Source of the DNA: Spirulina subsalsa FACHB-351
GTDB lineage: Bacteria > Cyanobacteriota > Cyanobacteriia > Cyanobacteriales > Spirulinaceae
DNA: 41,243 bases
Reading direction: 5' to 3'
Assembly (NCBI RefSeq): GCF_026130165.1
Contig: NZ_JAIHOM010000040.1
Coordinates: forward strand, 1-41,243
Every line of letters starts with the position of its first letter. Position 1 is the first letter of the stretch. Under the pieces are notes generated by a model. The model was not told where the DNA came from. It was given only the letters and a program-made list of their open reading frames with translations, and made no database searches. Positions 8,353 through 16,121 of the stretch are shown here, in pieces. The translations under genes and the position numbers were made by a program.

Positions 8353-8389
8353 TGGAATCCCCGTCCCTTGTAGGGCGGGGAGTTGTCAA
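8353..8389 (+). mobile_element. Solitary IS200/IS605-type right-end hairpin (no tnpB beside it)
   Basis: GGAATCCCC, then a CCCCG-CCCT/AGGG-CGGGG hairpin (8359-8380), then AGTTGTCAA match the ends found after the tnpB genes of this window (12067-12098 and 40160-40195 on the minus strand). No tnpB lies next to it. It is either a remnant left by deletion or a very small non-autonomous copy between petA and the bestrophin gene. Confidence 0.6.
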
Positions 8390-8459
8390 TGGGATGGTAG
8401 AATCTTCCTGAGAATAGTTGACATCTACCTCCGAGTAATATTCACTCAATTACCCATGA

Positions 8460-9395
8460 ATGATTGATTATTGGTCAATGCAAAAAACAAAATCATTTAA
8501 CTTTAAAAGTATGTGGCTAACAAAAACCTTTAGCATCAAAGGTTCTGTTTTTCAGGGAGTTTGGAAACGATCCCTACTTTGTGGGTTATTTGGTCTGCTG
8601 GTTTCTTTCCTGTACTCGAATCAATGGCCGGTTTCTGAACCGATTTTAGGCGGTATCATTCCCAGTATTGTTTTAGGTTTACTGCTTGTTTTTAGAACGA
8701 ATACCGCTTATGAGCGATTTTGGGAAGGTCGAAAACTTTGGGGCAGCACTGTCAATACAATTCGCAATTTAGCTTGGCAATTGTCTGTCAGCCTTAAGGA
8801 AGTTGAACCGGGGGATCGCGATCGCAAAATTCAAGCCTTACACTTACTATCTGCCTTTGCGATCGCCAAAAAACGCCATCTGCGTTATGAAGCACCTAAT
8901 GAAGAGTTAAAACCTTGGGTTTCCCCCTCTCAATACCAAGTTTTGCAAAATACTGACAATATGCCCCTCAAAATTACCCACTGGTTAGGGGATTATTTAC
9001 AGCAAGAATACAATCGAGGTCTTTTAACAGTAAACCAACTGGCTAGTATTCATAGTCTTATGACTCGTTTAATGGATAATGTGGGCGGGTGCGAACGGAT
9101 TTTAAAGACACCCATTCCCCCAGCTTACGTCATTCATCTCAATCAACTGATTCTCCTCTACTGCCTACTGTTGCCCTTTCAGGTAGTCCAAGAACTAGGT
9201 TTTTCTACAGGGATTTTTGTTGCTATCATCAGTTTTGCGTTGTTTGGCATTGAGGAAATTGGGGTAGAAATCGAAAATCCCTTTGGTTATGACCCCAATG
9301 ATTTACCCTTAGATAAAATTTGCGATACGATTATCCAGAATATTGAGGAATTTACTCACTCTAACTCCGAGGAAGTCCCCAAACCAGTTGATTAA
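8460..9395 (+). CDS. Bestrophin-family (UPF0187) anion channel
   Basis: The 311-residue protein has the bestrophin/YneE signature VFRTNTAYERFWEGRKLWG after two N-terminal hydrophobic spans (about 38-56 and 64-80). Two more lie around 225-260 (LILLYCLLLPFQVV and GIFVAIISFALFGIEEIG), followed by the conserved IENPFGYDPNDLPLD. Four spans and ~300 residues are normal for the bacterial family. Bacterial bestrophins form pentameric anion channels. In cyanobacteria they may allow anion or bicarbonate movement across the thylakoid membrane, but which membrane this one serves is not shown here. An alternative start is Met7 at 8478. It is monocistronic as far as I can see. Confidence 0.9.
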   Translation: MIDYWSMQKTKSFNFKSMWLTKTFSIKGSVFQGVWKRSLLCGLFGLLVSFLYSNQWPVSEPILGGIIPSIVLGLLLVFRTNTAYERFWEGRKLWGSTVNTIRNLAWQLSVSLKEVEPGDRDRKIQALHLLSAFAIAKKRHLRYEAPNEELKPWVSPSQYQVLQNTDNMPLKITHWLGDYLQQEYNRGLLTVNQLASIHSLMTRLMDNVGGCERILKTPIPPAYVIHLNQLILLYCLLLPFQVVQELGFSTGIFVAIISFALFGIEEIGVEIENPFGYDPNDLPLDKICDTIIQNIEEFTHSNSEEVPKPVD

Positions 9396-9561
9396 AAAAA
9401 TTTTTAAGGGGCAATATTTTCAACCGTCGCTACCCTCTCGAAAAACAGAGGCAAGAGGGCAGAGGGAAGAAAAGAGAGAATTTTCCTCTATCCTGTATCC
9501 TCAATAAGGGAACAGGGGACTGACAATTGATAATTGACAATTATTCCTGATTCCCGCAAAT

Positions 9562-9585
9562 CCCCTGCTCCCCTGCTCCCCTGCT
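9562..9585 (-). repeat. Octamer tandem repeat (CCCCTGCT)x3, inverse of the 5957 repeat
   Basis: Three perfect copies of CCCCTGCT, the reverse complement of AGCAGGGG at 5957-5996, end 20 bp before the GH57 start codon. They happen to be open in the GH57 frame and give a spurious Pro/Cys/Leu-rich extension, which I exclude from the gene. Confidence 0.85.
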
Positions 9586-9605
9586 CCCCCTTTCCCCTAT
9601 TCCCT

Positions 9606-11222
9606 ATGACTCACCCTCTCTATATCGCCTTTATCTGGCATCAACATCAACCCTTTTATCGCCCTTGTTCTAGCCGCAAAAATTATGTTGTCCCTTCAGT
9701 GCGACAACACGCCACCAAAGACTATTTAGACCTGATTTTACATCTAGAAGCCTATCCCCAACTCCATCAAACCATTAACCTTACCCCTTCTCTCATTTTG
9801 CAACTAGAGGCCTATATTAACGGCGAGGCCAAGGATGAAGATTTAGCCTTTTCCCTCAGTGATGAACACTATTTTAGCGAAGTAGATCAGCGCTATGTGT
9901 TGGCCAATTTTTTCCGAGGTTATGCCCCCCATATTATCGCCCCCCATGCCCGCTATCAGGAGCTATACGACCAATGGCAAACGGAGGGGGAAGATTGGTG
10001 TTTAACCCATTGGCAGACCCAAGATTATGGGGATCTGATGGCCTGGCATGATTTAGCTTGGATTGATCCCCTGTTTTGGGATGATCCAGAGATAGCGCAC
10101 TGGTTTAAACAGGGGCGGAATTTTACGTTAGGCGATCGCGAGGCCATTTGGCAAAAACAACGGCAAATCATGAGCCAAATCCTGCCCAAACACCGCCAAA
10201 TGCAGGAACAGGGACAGTTAGAGATTATCACCTCTCCCTATGCTCACCCCCTATTACCCCTACTGGCTGATACCAACGCCGCACAAGTGACACAGCCTGA
10301 TCTGACCTTGCCTTCCCCGGCCTTTCAGTGGTCCCAAGATATAGAGCGACATTTAAGGAAAGCTGGGACAATTTACGGCGATCGCTTTGGTCATCCTCCT
10401 TTAGGATTATGGCCCTCAGAACAGGCCGTCAGTCCTGCCATATTACCCCCCATCGCCCAACAGGGCTTTCAGTGGCTCTGCTCCGATGAAGCTGTGTTAG
10501 GTTGGACTTTGAACCACTTTTTCCACCGAGATGACCAAGGTCGCCTCACTGACCCAGAACTGTTGTATCGTCCCTACCGAATTACAACCCCCCAAGGGGA
10601 CTTAGCAATGGTGTTTCGGGATCATACACTCTCCGATCGGATTGGCTTTGATTATGGCCGAATGTCCCCAGAAACCGCAGCGCGGGACTTAATCCAACGA
10701 TTAGAGGCCATAGCACAACAACAGCAAAACCAGTCTAGCCCAGACCCTTGGCTAGTCACCATCGCCCTAGACGGGGAAAACTGTTGGGAATATTACCCCC
10801 AAGATGGCGGCCCCTTCCTCAACCATCTTTACGCCCAATTAAGCCACCATCCCCAGTTAAAATTAGTTACCGTCAGCGAATTTCTCCAACAATTCCCCCC
10901 CACCGTCACCCTCCCGGCCGAACAACTGCACAGTGGCTCCTGGGTTGATGGCAACTTTACCACTTGGATCGGCCACCCCGCCAAAAATCGCGCTTGGGAA
11001 TTACTCCAAGCTGCCCGCCAAACCCTGGCCAATCACCCCGAAGCCACCCCAGAAACCCATCCAGAGGCTTGGGAGGCCCTCGACGCGGCCGAGGGTTCCG
11101 ATTGGTTTTGGTGGCTCGGTAAAGGCAACGCCGCCCCCTATGAAGAACTATTTGAGCAAGTTTTTCTCGACCATCTCCGCGCTATTTATCAGGCACTCAA
11201 TGAACCCATGTTGTTAGATTAG
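9606..11222 (+). CDS. Glycoside hydrolase family 57 (amylase/amylopullulanase type)
   Basis: I start at the ATG at 9606 (538 residues). The in-frame extension to 9534 translates intergenic octamer repeats. GH57 landmarks occur in order: HQHQPFY near the N-terminus, FRGYAPHIIAPH, a central TSPYAHPLLPLL, GLWPSEQAVSP containing the presumed nucleophile Glu, VFRDHTLSDRIGFDY with the acid/base Asp, and ALDGENCWEYYPQDGGPFL. The C-terminal part (GSWVDGNFTTWIG...WFWWLGKGN) resembles amylopullulanase-like GH57 members. The family acts by retention on alpha-1,4 and alpha-1,6 glucans, so glycogen turnover is the likely role in the cytosol. There is no signal peptide. The beta-barrel-like gene starts 44 bp after the stop. 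Confidence 0.9.
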   Translation: MTHPLYIAFIWHQHQPFYRPCSSRKNYVVPSVRQHATKDYLDLILHLEAYPQLHQTINLTPSLILQLEAYINGEAKDEDLAFSLSDEHYFSEVDQRYVLANFFRGYAPHIIAPHARYQELYDQWQTEGEDWCLTHWQTQDYGDLMAWHDLAWIDPLFWDDPEIAHWFKQGRNFTLGDREAIWQKQRQIMSQILPKHRQMQEQGQLEIITSPYAHPLLPLLADTNAAQVTQPDLTLPSPAFQWSQDIERHLRKAGTIYGDRFGHPPLGLWPSEQAVSPAILPPIAQQGFQWLCSDEAVLGWTLNHFFHRDDQGRLTDPELLYRPYRITTPQGDLAMVFRDHTLSDRIGFDYGRMSPETAARDLIQRLEAIAQQQQNQSSPDPWLVTIALDGENCWEYYPQDGGPFLNHLYAQLSHHPQLKLVTVSEFLQQFPPTVTLPAEQLHSGSWVDGNFTTWIGHPAKNRAWELLQAARQTLANHPEATPETHPEAWEALDAAEGSDWFWWLGKGNAAPYEELFEQVFLDHLRAIYQALNEPMLLD

Positions 11223-11266
11223 AATCCACCTCAAAAGTGGGGAACAGGCAGAACGGAAATTAATCA

Positions 11267-12067
11267 GTGAAAAGTAAAAGGTTGTCTATGGTTGGTTTTT
11301 TAGCGAGTGTTTTTGTGAGTCAAGGTCGAAAAGCCGGGGGCGTAGTTGCCCTGTTTAGCGTCATTTTCGGGGCAGTTGACCCTGTTTGGGGGAATCCTTC
11401 ATCTCCCCCCCTCCAAACCCTTGGAAACGCATCAAAACAGTGGATCACACAAGCATCCGCCCCCCCATCCACCCCCTTGGACATTGAGCCAGAGATTTTA
11501 GATGAAAGTCCGGTGTTGCAACGGTGGTCTGAAGAAATCCCCGATGTCCTCCACGATATCCGCCATGATCCCAGCTTTAAAACCCGTGTGCGTCTGGGTT
11601 ATAGTCAGTTTCCCTCTACCCATCATCGCAGTGGGTGGACCATTGGGGTGGAGGATGTGTTTCTGGGCAAAACAGGGCTAACCGTTAGTGCAGAGTATCA
11701 AGGAACCTTTAAAGGCGATCGCACCACTTGGGGGGGAGATTTGCGTTATTATGTTCTCCCCTTGGGCAGTCGGGTAAATATTGCCCCAGTTTTAGGCTAT
11801 CGCAACATCACCACGGGAGCGTATCAAACCGATGGGATCAATGTAGGAGCAAAACTGAAATTAATTCCCTCCCGCACCGGGGCGGCCGATCTTTCCTTAA
11901 CTCAAACCTTTGTCTCTCCCGGCAGTAGCGATGAAGTAGGCATTACTACCCTTTCCGTCGGTTATGCCATCACCCCCCAATTGCGCATCTCAACGGATTT
12001 GCAAAAGCAGAATTCCGTGGCAAAAAAAGATAGTCGAGTGGGGATTATTTTAGAGTGGATGCCTTGA
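11267..12067 (+). CDS. Secreted beta-barrel-like protein of unknown function
   Basis: I do not recognise a named family. The frame starts at a GTG (11267); the ATG at 11288 is an alternative. A hydrophobic, signal-like segment (GGVVALFSVIFGAVDPVWG) ends around residue 43. A low-complexity Pro-rich linker and EEIPDVLHDIRHDPSF follow, then ~160 residues of alternating polar and hydrophobic strands: RVRLGYSQF, GWTIGVEDVFL, LTVSAEYQGTF, GGDLRYYVLPL, NIAPVLGYRNI, INVGAKLKLIP, AADLSLTQTFV, TTLSVGYAI and LRISTDLQKQ. About eight to ten strands with turns and a final RVGIILEWMP suggest a small outer-membrane barrel. That is inference from the strand pattern. Confidence 0.6.
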   Translation: MKSKRLSMVGFLASVFVSQGRKAGGVVALFSVIFGAVDPVWGNPSSPPLQTLGNASKQWITQASAPPSTPLDIEPEILDESPVLQRWSEEIPDVLHDIRHDPSFKTRVRLGYSQFPSTHHRSGWTIGVEDVFLGKTGLTVSAEYQGTFKGDRTTWGGDLRYYVLPLGSRVNIAPVLGYRNITTGAYQTDGINVGAKLKLIPSRTGAADLSLTQTFVSPGSSDEVGITTLSVGYAITPQLRISTDLQKQNSVAKKDSRVGIILEWMP

Positions 12068-12098
12068 CTTGACACTCCCATCGCTAAAAGCGAGGGAT
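12067..12098 (-). mobile_element. Right-end hairpin of the decayed tnpB element
   Basis: On the minus strand the sequence reads GAATCCCTCGC-TTTT-GCGATGGGAGTGTCAAG, a stem with one mismatch, 20 bp past the tnpB pseudogene stop. It is the same class of end as at 40160-40195 and 8353-8389. In TnpB systems this end is the 3' part of the omega/reRNA scaffold, so a guide-RNA remnant is plausible. Confidence 0.65.
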
Positions 12099-12118
12099 TC
12101 TTGGTTCAACGAGTTTCC

Positions 12119-12826
12119 TTAACTTGGCAGGACGTATCCAACCAAGCCAGAGGGAATCTCTCCCCAAGCGTGAGTTCCGGTATGCCCTACCGTACTTAGT
12201 CCCTTTTTCAAAATATTGATAGCGGCGTTAATATCTCTATCTTCTACATAACCACAATGGGGACAAACATGGGTTCTTGTCCATAGAGATTTAAATATCT
12301 TTTCTCCACAATTAGAACAATTCTGACTGGTATTATGGGGCGGTACTGCTGCCGTAGCCTTACCATATTTAAAGCCAAAATACTCTAACCCTTGTCGAAA
12401 AGTTGACCAAGCCGCATCATTGATAGATTTAGCTAGTTTCGAGTTTTTTACCAGTCCTTTAACATTTAAGTCTTCGTAGGCGATAAAATCGTTAGATTTA
12501 ATGACGTGCAATGCCTCTCTCTGGACAAAGCCTTTACGTTGTCTACTTACTCTTAAATGCTTTAAGGCATCTCTCTTCCTAGCTTTTTTGTAGTTGTTTG
12601 ATTGGGGTTGACCTTTCTTCTTACAATTGTCATAGAAACGAGAAATAGCAGACCATGCCCTTTCTGCCGATGCTTGTCTAGCTGTAGAGTTAAGGTCATC
12701 AGCGAACTTAAATTCTTTGGCTAAAACCGCACAATACTTATTGAGAGAATATTTATCTATTTTATCCTCTGGTTTAGCATCCATCCAAAGTCTTAAAGCT
12801 TTGTTTCTGATGAATTGAACTGTGCG
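12119..12826 (-). pseudogene. tnpB: tnpB (IS200/IS605 OrfB) with in-frame internal deletion
   Basis: The C-terminal half is clearly TnpB: KHLRVSRQRKGFV, FIAYEDLNVKGLVKN (RuvC-II Glu), PPHNTSQNCSNCG with CPHCG (zinc finger) and EDRDINAAINIL (RuvC-III Asp). The N-terminal piece (FIRNKALRLWMDAK...SAISRFYDNCKKK) is also TnpB. Between them about 135-140 residues are missing compared with the copy at 40175-41243, including the RuvC-I Asp segment (AIDVGLKFF there). The true N-terminus is missing too: the open frame upstream runs into the end of the neighbouring Rpn-like gene and encodes unrelated residues. The frame stayed open, but the protein cannot be an active nuclease. Decay is the simplest reading; a retained RNA-binding derivative is possible but unlikely. 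Confidence 0.8.
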
Positions 12827-12858
12827 AAAGGGGGTTTGGGGGGAACGGTCAAATCGAC

Positions 12859-12878
12859 TGAAAAACACAGGTTTTTCA
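12859..12878 (-). terminator. Hairpin at the end of Rpn-like copy 1
   Basis: TGAAAAAC (12859-12866) and GTTTTTCA (12871-12878) form a perfect 8-bp stem with a 4-nt loop overlapping the stop codon of copy 1. It is A/T-rich and not followed by a clear T-run on the minus strand, so termination is only a possibility. Confidence 0.35.
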
Positions 12879-13811
12879 AGCACCAAATCGTTCTAATAAC
12901 TCCTCACGGGATAAGGTTAAAAGCAGAGGGATAAATTCTTGAGAGGGGAGGGAGATGATGGAGTCCATAATAGTTCTCAGTTGAGGGTCAATGGAGTTAA
13001 AACGGGTTTGTAATAAGCTCTCTACTGTTGCCCGTCGTTCTTGCTGAGTTCCTTGTTCTAAACCCCGTTCCAGACCCTGTTCCAGACCTCGTTCCAGACC
13101 CTGTTCAACTCCTCGTTGAGTCGCTTCTTCAAGTCTTTGTAAATACACTGGGGATAACTGCATAATTAGCTCCTCCTCCTCTGTCTCTAACGGTTCATCT
13201 TGCGCCCGACGCATTTCTAATTGAGCTAACAGGTTATACACCAATTCTAAGGTATTTTCTCGGTGAGGATGGTCTGATGGCATTCTCTGTAATTCCTCTA
13301 GGGCCTGTTGTTGCACTCTTCCCCTCCCTAATATTCTTAACCATAGGGTTTCTGGGGTCACAGGTAACTGATGAATCACAATGATTCCCGTGTGCAGGGT
13401 GAAGGGCAATTGATAAATCCCTGATGTCCCATTTTCCTCTAGGGCGGCACAATCTTCTAGGATGGCACTGGAGGCTGTGGGGGTTAATATCCACAAGTAA
13501 GGTAGTTCGTTTTCTGGTAAAGAACGATTGTCTCGTAAGAGTCCTTCCTGAATGGTGAAGAGTTTATTGATGCAACTGCGGATGTTTTGCCGGGTCACGG
13601 GATTACGGAAGGGTTCAAATAAAGCTGAATGATTGACTAAGTTTCCTAACAGACCGAGATGGTGGGGAATGGTGGAAGTCCGGGGAATAAACCAAACATC
13701 GACATAACGGATTTCTGAGGAAATGGGATGTTCGGTCTGGACTTCTCCGAGGGGGGAGAGGAGTTCTGTTAAGTAGTTTTTGGCGAAGTCGTCGTGGGGG
13801 AAACGAGTCAC
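12876..13811 (-). CDS. Rpn-like PD-(D/E)XK-type protein with EQGLERGL repeats, copy 1
   Basis: The 311-residue protein starts at GTG, as copy 2 does. The N-terminal part (HDDFAKNYLTELLSPLG, then EIRYVDVWFIPR) matches a large cyanobacterial family that I relate to Rpn/PD-(D/E)XK nuclease-like proteins. Other conserved pieces are LGLLG, LFEPFRNPVT, RSCINKLF, LPYLWILTP and LPVTPETLWLRILGRG. About residue 230 begins a heptad-like linker with two EQGLERGL units. The tail ESLLQTRFNSIDPQLRTI...LSREELLERF resembles DUF4351. Function is unknown; the family is multi-copy and associated with mobile DNA. A complete catalytic triad is not obvious to me. This copy and copy 2 are near-identical and in direct tandem. 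Copy 1 differs by having two fewer repeat units and by M/I and G/N changes near the C-terminus. Confidence 0.8.
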   Translation of the reverse strand: MTRFPHDDFAKNYLTELLSPLGEVQTEHPISSEIRYVDVWFIPRTSTIPHHLGLLGNLVNHSALFEPFRNPVTRQNIRSCINKLFTIQEGLLRDNRSLPENELPYLWILTPTASSAILEDCAALEENGTSGIYQLPFTLHTGIIVIHQLPVTPETLWLRILGRGRVQQQALEELQRMPSDHPHRENTLELVYNLLAQLEMRRAQDEPLETEEEELIMQLSPVYLQRLEEATQRGVEQGLERGLEQGLERGLEQGTQQERRATVESLLQTRFNSIDPQLRTIMDSIISLPSQEFIPLLLTLSREELLERFGA

Positions 13812-13849
13812 AGAGTTAGGTGGGGATGGACGGGTCTAGGCTCATTGTA
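12885..13849. repeat. Direct tandem duplication, unit A (965 bp)
   Basis: Unit A covers the whole Rpn-like copy 1 plus its upstream ~38 bp, ending in TCTAGGCTCATTGTA. It matches unit B (13911-14923, 1013 bp). The length difference is exactly 48 bp, fully explained by two extra 24-bp minisatellite units in B. Only a few base substitutions separate them, so the duplication is recent. Confidence 0.9.
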
Positions 13850-13878
13850 CCCCCTAGGGCTTCGATGAGAACGATATT

Positions 13879-13910
13879 AATGCCTGAAAAATAGAGGTGT
13901 TTCAGGCATT
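13879..13910 (-). terminator. 11-bp perfect hairpin over the copy 2 stop codon
   Basis: AATGCCTGAAA (13879-13889) and TTTCAGGCATT (13900-13910) form a perfect 11-bp stem with a 10-nt loop; the TGA stop of copy 2 (13902-13904) is inside it. There is no T-run beyond. It may end transcription or be the scar of the duplication. Confidence 0.45.
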
Positions 13911-14885
13911 AAATCGTTCTAATAACTCCTCACGGGATAAGGTTAAAAGCAGAGGGATAAATTCTTGAGAGGGGAGGGAGATGATGGAGTCAATAATAGT
14001 TCTCAGTTGAGGGTCAATGGAGTTAAAACGGGTTTGTAATAAGCTCTCTACTGTTGCCCGTCGTTCTTGCTGAGTTCCTTGCTCTAGACCTCGTTCCAGA
14101 CCCTGTTCCAGACCTCGTTCCAGACCCTGTTCAATCCCTCGTTCCAGACCCTGTTCCAGACCTCGTTCCAGACCCTGTTCAACTCCTCGTTGAGTCGCTT
14201 CTTCAAGTCTTTGTAAATATACTGGGGATAACTGCATAATTAGCTCCTCCTCCTCTGTCTCTAACGGTTCATCTTGCGCCCGACGCATTTCTAATTGAGC
14301 TAACAGGTTATACACCAATTCTAAGGTATTTTCTCGGTGAGGATGGTCTGATGGCATTCTCTGTAATTCCTCTAGGGCCTGTTGTTGCACTCTTCCCCTC
14401 CCTAATATTCTTAACCATAGGGTTTCTGGGGTCACAGGTAACTGATGAATCACAATGATTCCCGTGTGCAGGGTGAAGGGCAATTGATAAATCCCTGATG
14501 TCCCATTTTCCTCTAGGGCGGCACAATCTTCTAGGATGGCACTGGAGGCTGTGGGGGTTAATATCCACAAGTAAGGTAGTTCGTTTTCTGGTAAAGAACG
14601 ATTGTCTCGTAAGAGTCCTTCCTGAATGGTGAAGAGTTTATTGATGCAACTGCGGATGTTTTGCCGGGTCACGGGATTACGGAAGGGTTCAAATAAAGCT
14701 GAATGATTGACTAAGTTTCCTAACAGACCGAGATGGTGGGGAATGGTGGAAGTCCGGGGAATAAACCAAACATCGACATAACGGATTTCTGAGGAAATGG
14801 GATGTTCGGTCTGGACTTCTCCGAGGGGGGAGAGGAGTTCTGTTAAGTAGTTTTTGGCGAAGTCGTCGTGGGGGAAACGGGTCAC
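13902..14885 (-). CDS. Rpn-like PD-(D/E)XK-type protein with EQGLERGL repeats, copy 2
   Basis: The 327-residue protein is nearly identical to copy 1 through the first ~235 residues and through the DUF4351-like tail. The only length change is in the linker, where four units (EQGLERGL, EQGLERGI, EQGLERGL, EQGLERGL) replace two. The start is a GTG at 14885. An ATG start would remove the conserved HDDFAKNYL region, so I keep GTG. No strong ribosome-binding site precedes either copy. The linker is rich in Glu/Gln/Arg/Leu and likely forms an extended charged helix or coiled coil. Function unknown. The 61-bp spacer between the duplicated units is unique and carries the hairpin described above. Confidence 0.8.
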   Translation of the reverse strand: MTRFPHDDFAKNYLTELLSPLGEVQTEHPISSEIRYVDVWFIPRTSTIPHHLGLLGNLVNHSALFEPFRNPVTRQNIRSCINKLFTIQEGLLRDNRSLPENELPYLWILTPTASSAILEDCAALEENGTSGIYQLPFTLHTGIIVIHQLPVTPETLWLRILGRGRVQQQALEELQRMPSDHPHRENTLELVYNLLAQLEMRRAQDEPLETEEEELIMQLSPVYLQRLEEATQRGVEQGLERGLEQGLERGIEQGLERGLEQGLERGLEQGTQQERRATVESLLQTRFNSIDPQLRTIIDSIISLPSQEFIPLLLTLSREELLERFNA

Positions 14886-14923
14886 AGAGTTAGGTGGGGA
14901 TGGACTGGTCTAGGCTCATTGTA
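13911..14923. repeat. Direct tandem duplication, unit B (1013 bp)
   Basis: This is the partner of 12885-13849. The internal minisatellite on the plus strand is built of a 24-bp unit alternating CTCGTTCCAGAC and CCTGTTCCAGAC-type halves, at about 14083-14180 here and 13054-13106 in unit A. Confidence 0.9.
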
Positions 14924-15057
14924 ATGATTTGGGTTCTACTTCTCAAATCAGGACAAGATAGAACTAGGGTTTGCTGGTCGAGATTCATCACACACCGAAA
15001 TGTTTTTGTTGGTGCATAGTGTTTACGGTGTGGGGCTTTTCTTGACTGACATTTAAG

Positions 15058-16041
15058 TTAAATTCCTGTTCCCTCGTCCTCCCAAGACCAGCGATAAACT
15101 CCCTCATATTGATTCACTGTTTCTGAGGTGACGATATCAATGGGAACTTCAATTAATGGGGGGACGGTTTTTCCTTGGTGGAGGTCGATTAAAACTTTTA
15201 CTCCTTGTTCTCCTTCCTGATAAGGATCTTGCTGGACTACACCCAGCACAAAACCTTCTTTTAACCCTTGAATGGCGGCAGGACTGAGATCCCAGCCAAC
15301 AATTACGGTTCGATCTGTTTGACGTTGAAAACGGACTTGGGCGATCGCACTAATTAAGGCGGGTTCTCCTGTGGCAAAAATAGCATCAAGTTTAGGAAAA
15401 TTGGCTAACAGTTCTTCGGCTGCTTGTTTGGCGATCGCCTTTTCATTGTTCCCATTCACCACAGCGACGATTTGATGCTGATTGCCCGTTACTCGCTCGA
15501 TAAAGGCCTGTTGACGCTGGTTTTGAATCCAAGACTCAAAAGCACCGATCACGCCAATTTGAGCCGCTGTTAGACCCTGTTCTCTCGCCCAGTGATTAAA
15601 AAATCCCGCGATTTGACGGCTTCCCCCAATATTATCCACCCCAATCTGAACGATGACTCCCGGATGTTCTAGAATCCCATCTACTGCAATGACGGGAATA
15701 TCTGCTAGTTGTGCTGATGTAATGGCTTCTTGGAGTAACTCTGATTCAATGGAGACTACAATAATCCCATCCACTTGATTGGTCACAAATTCTTGAATAT
15801 AATCTCGTTGCAGTTGGGGATCTCCGTTCGGATTTTTGATGAGCAACTCAATATTATTATCCTGTGCTGCTTGTTTAGCACCTTCAAGCATTTGATTGAA
15901 AAATAAAGCTTGTAAATTATTGGTCACTAAACCGATCCTGAGCGTTGGGGAGGCAGTTCCCGTCCACTGGTTCAGGGTTTGACAACAAACTAAGCCAATA
16001 ACAACAAAAAACAGTAGAATAGTTCGAGTCGTCCGTTTCAT
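15058..16041 (-). CDS. Periplasmic sugar-binding-type protein (type 1 PBP, RbsB-like), orphan
   Basis: The 327-residue protein opens with a signal peptide (MKRTTRTILLFFVVIGLVCC), possibly a weak lipobox. The mature part is a Peripla_BP_4/RbsB-like domain: LRIGLVTNNLQALFFNQMLEGAK at the first strand-helix, VDGIIVVSIES, IPVIAVDG, VQIGVDNIGGSRQIAGFF, IGVIGAFESWIQNQRQQAF, LDAIFATGEPALISAIAQV and VIVGWDLSPAAIQGLKEGFVLGVVQQDPY. Such proteins bind sugars or other small ligands and deliver them to an ABC importer or a sensor. No permease, ATPase or histidine kinase is next to it, so its partner is unknown. The final RWSWEDEGTGI tail is short. The 172 bp downstream hold only a loose CACACCG/CGGTGTG inverted repeat (14991-15032). 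Confidence 0.85.
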   Translation of the reverse strand: MKRTTRTILLFFVVIGLVCCQTLNQWTGTASPTLRIGLVTNNLQALFFNQMLEGAKQAAQDNNIELLIKNPNGDPQLQRDYIQEFVTNQVDGIIVVSIESELLQEAITSAQLADIPVIAVDGILEHPGVIVQIGVDNIGGSRQIAGFFNHWAREQGLTAAQIGVIGAFESWIQNQRQQAFIERVTGNQHQIVAVVNGNNEKAIAKQAAEELLANFPKLDAIFATGEPALISAIAQVRFQRQTDRTVIVGWDLSPAAIQGLKEGFVLGVVQQDPYQEGEQGVKVLIDLHQGKTVPPLIEVPIDIVTSETVNQYEGVYRWSWEDEGTGI

Positions 16042-16121
16042 GGTCTTCCACGAGTTAGGAATGGGGAGGGCGCGATCGCTCCATTGGCATTATTGAGCTT
16101 GCATTCTTTTTGTTACATATC

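Noticed and set aside
9534-9605. N-terminal extension of the GH57 gene (Pro/Cys/Leu-rich)
   Set aside because: It translates the intergenic octamer repeat CCCCTGCT; the conserved HQHQPFY start region fits the ATG at 9606.
12827-12886. First ~20 codons of the open frame of the tnpB pseudogene
   Set aside because: They come from the end of the neighbouring Rpn-like gene and its hairpin; nothing there resembles TnpB.
13054-13106. CRISPR-like periodic repeat
   Set aside because: It is a 24-bp coding minisatellite with no unique spacers; no CRISPR array occurs in the window.
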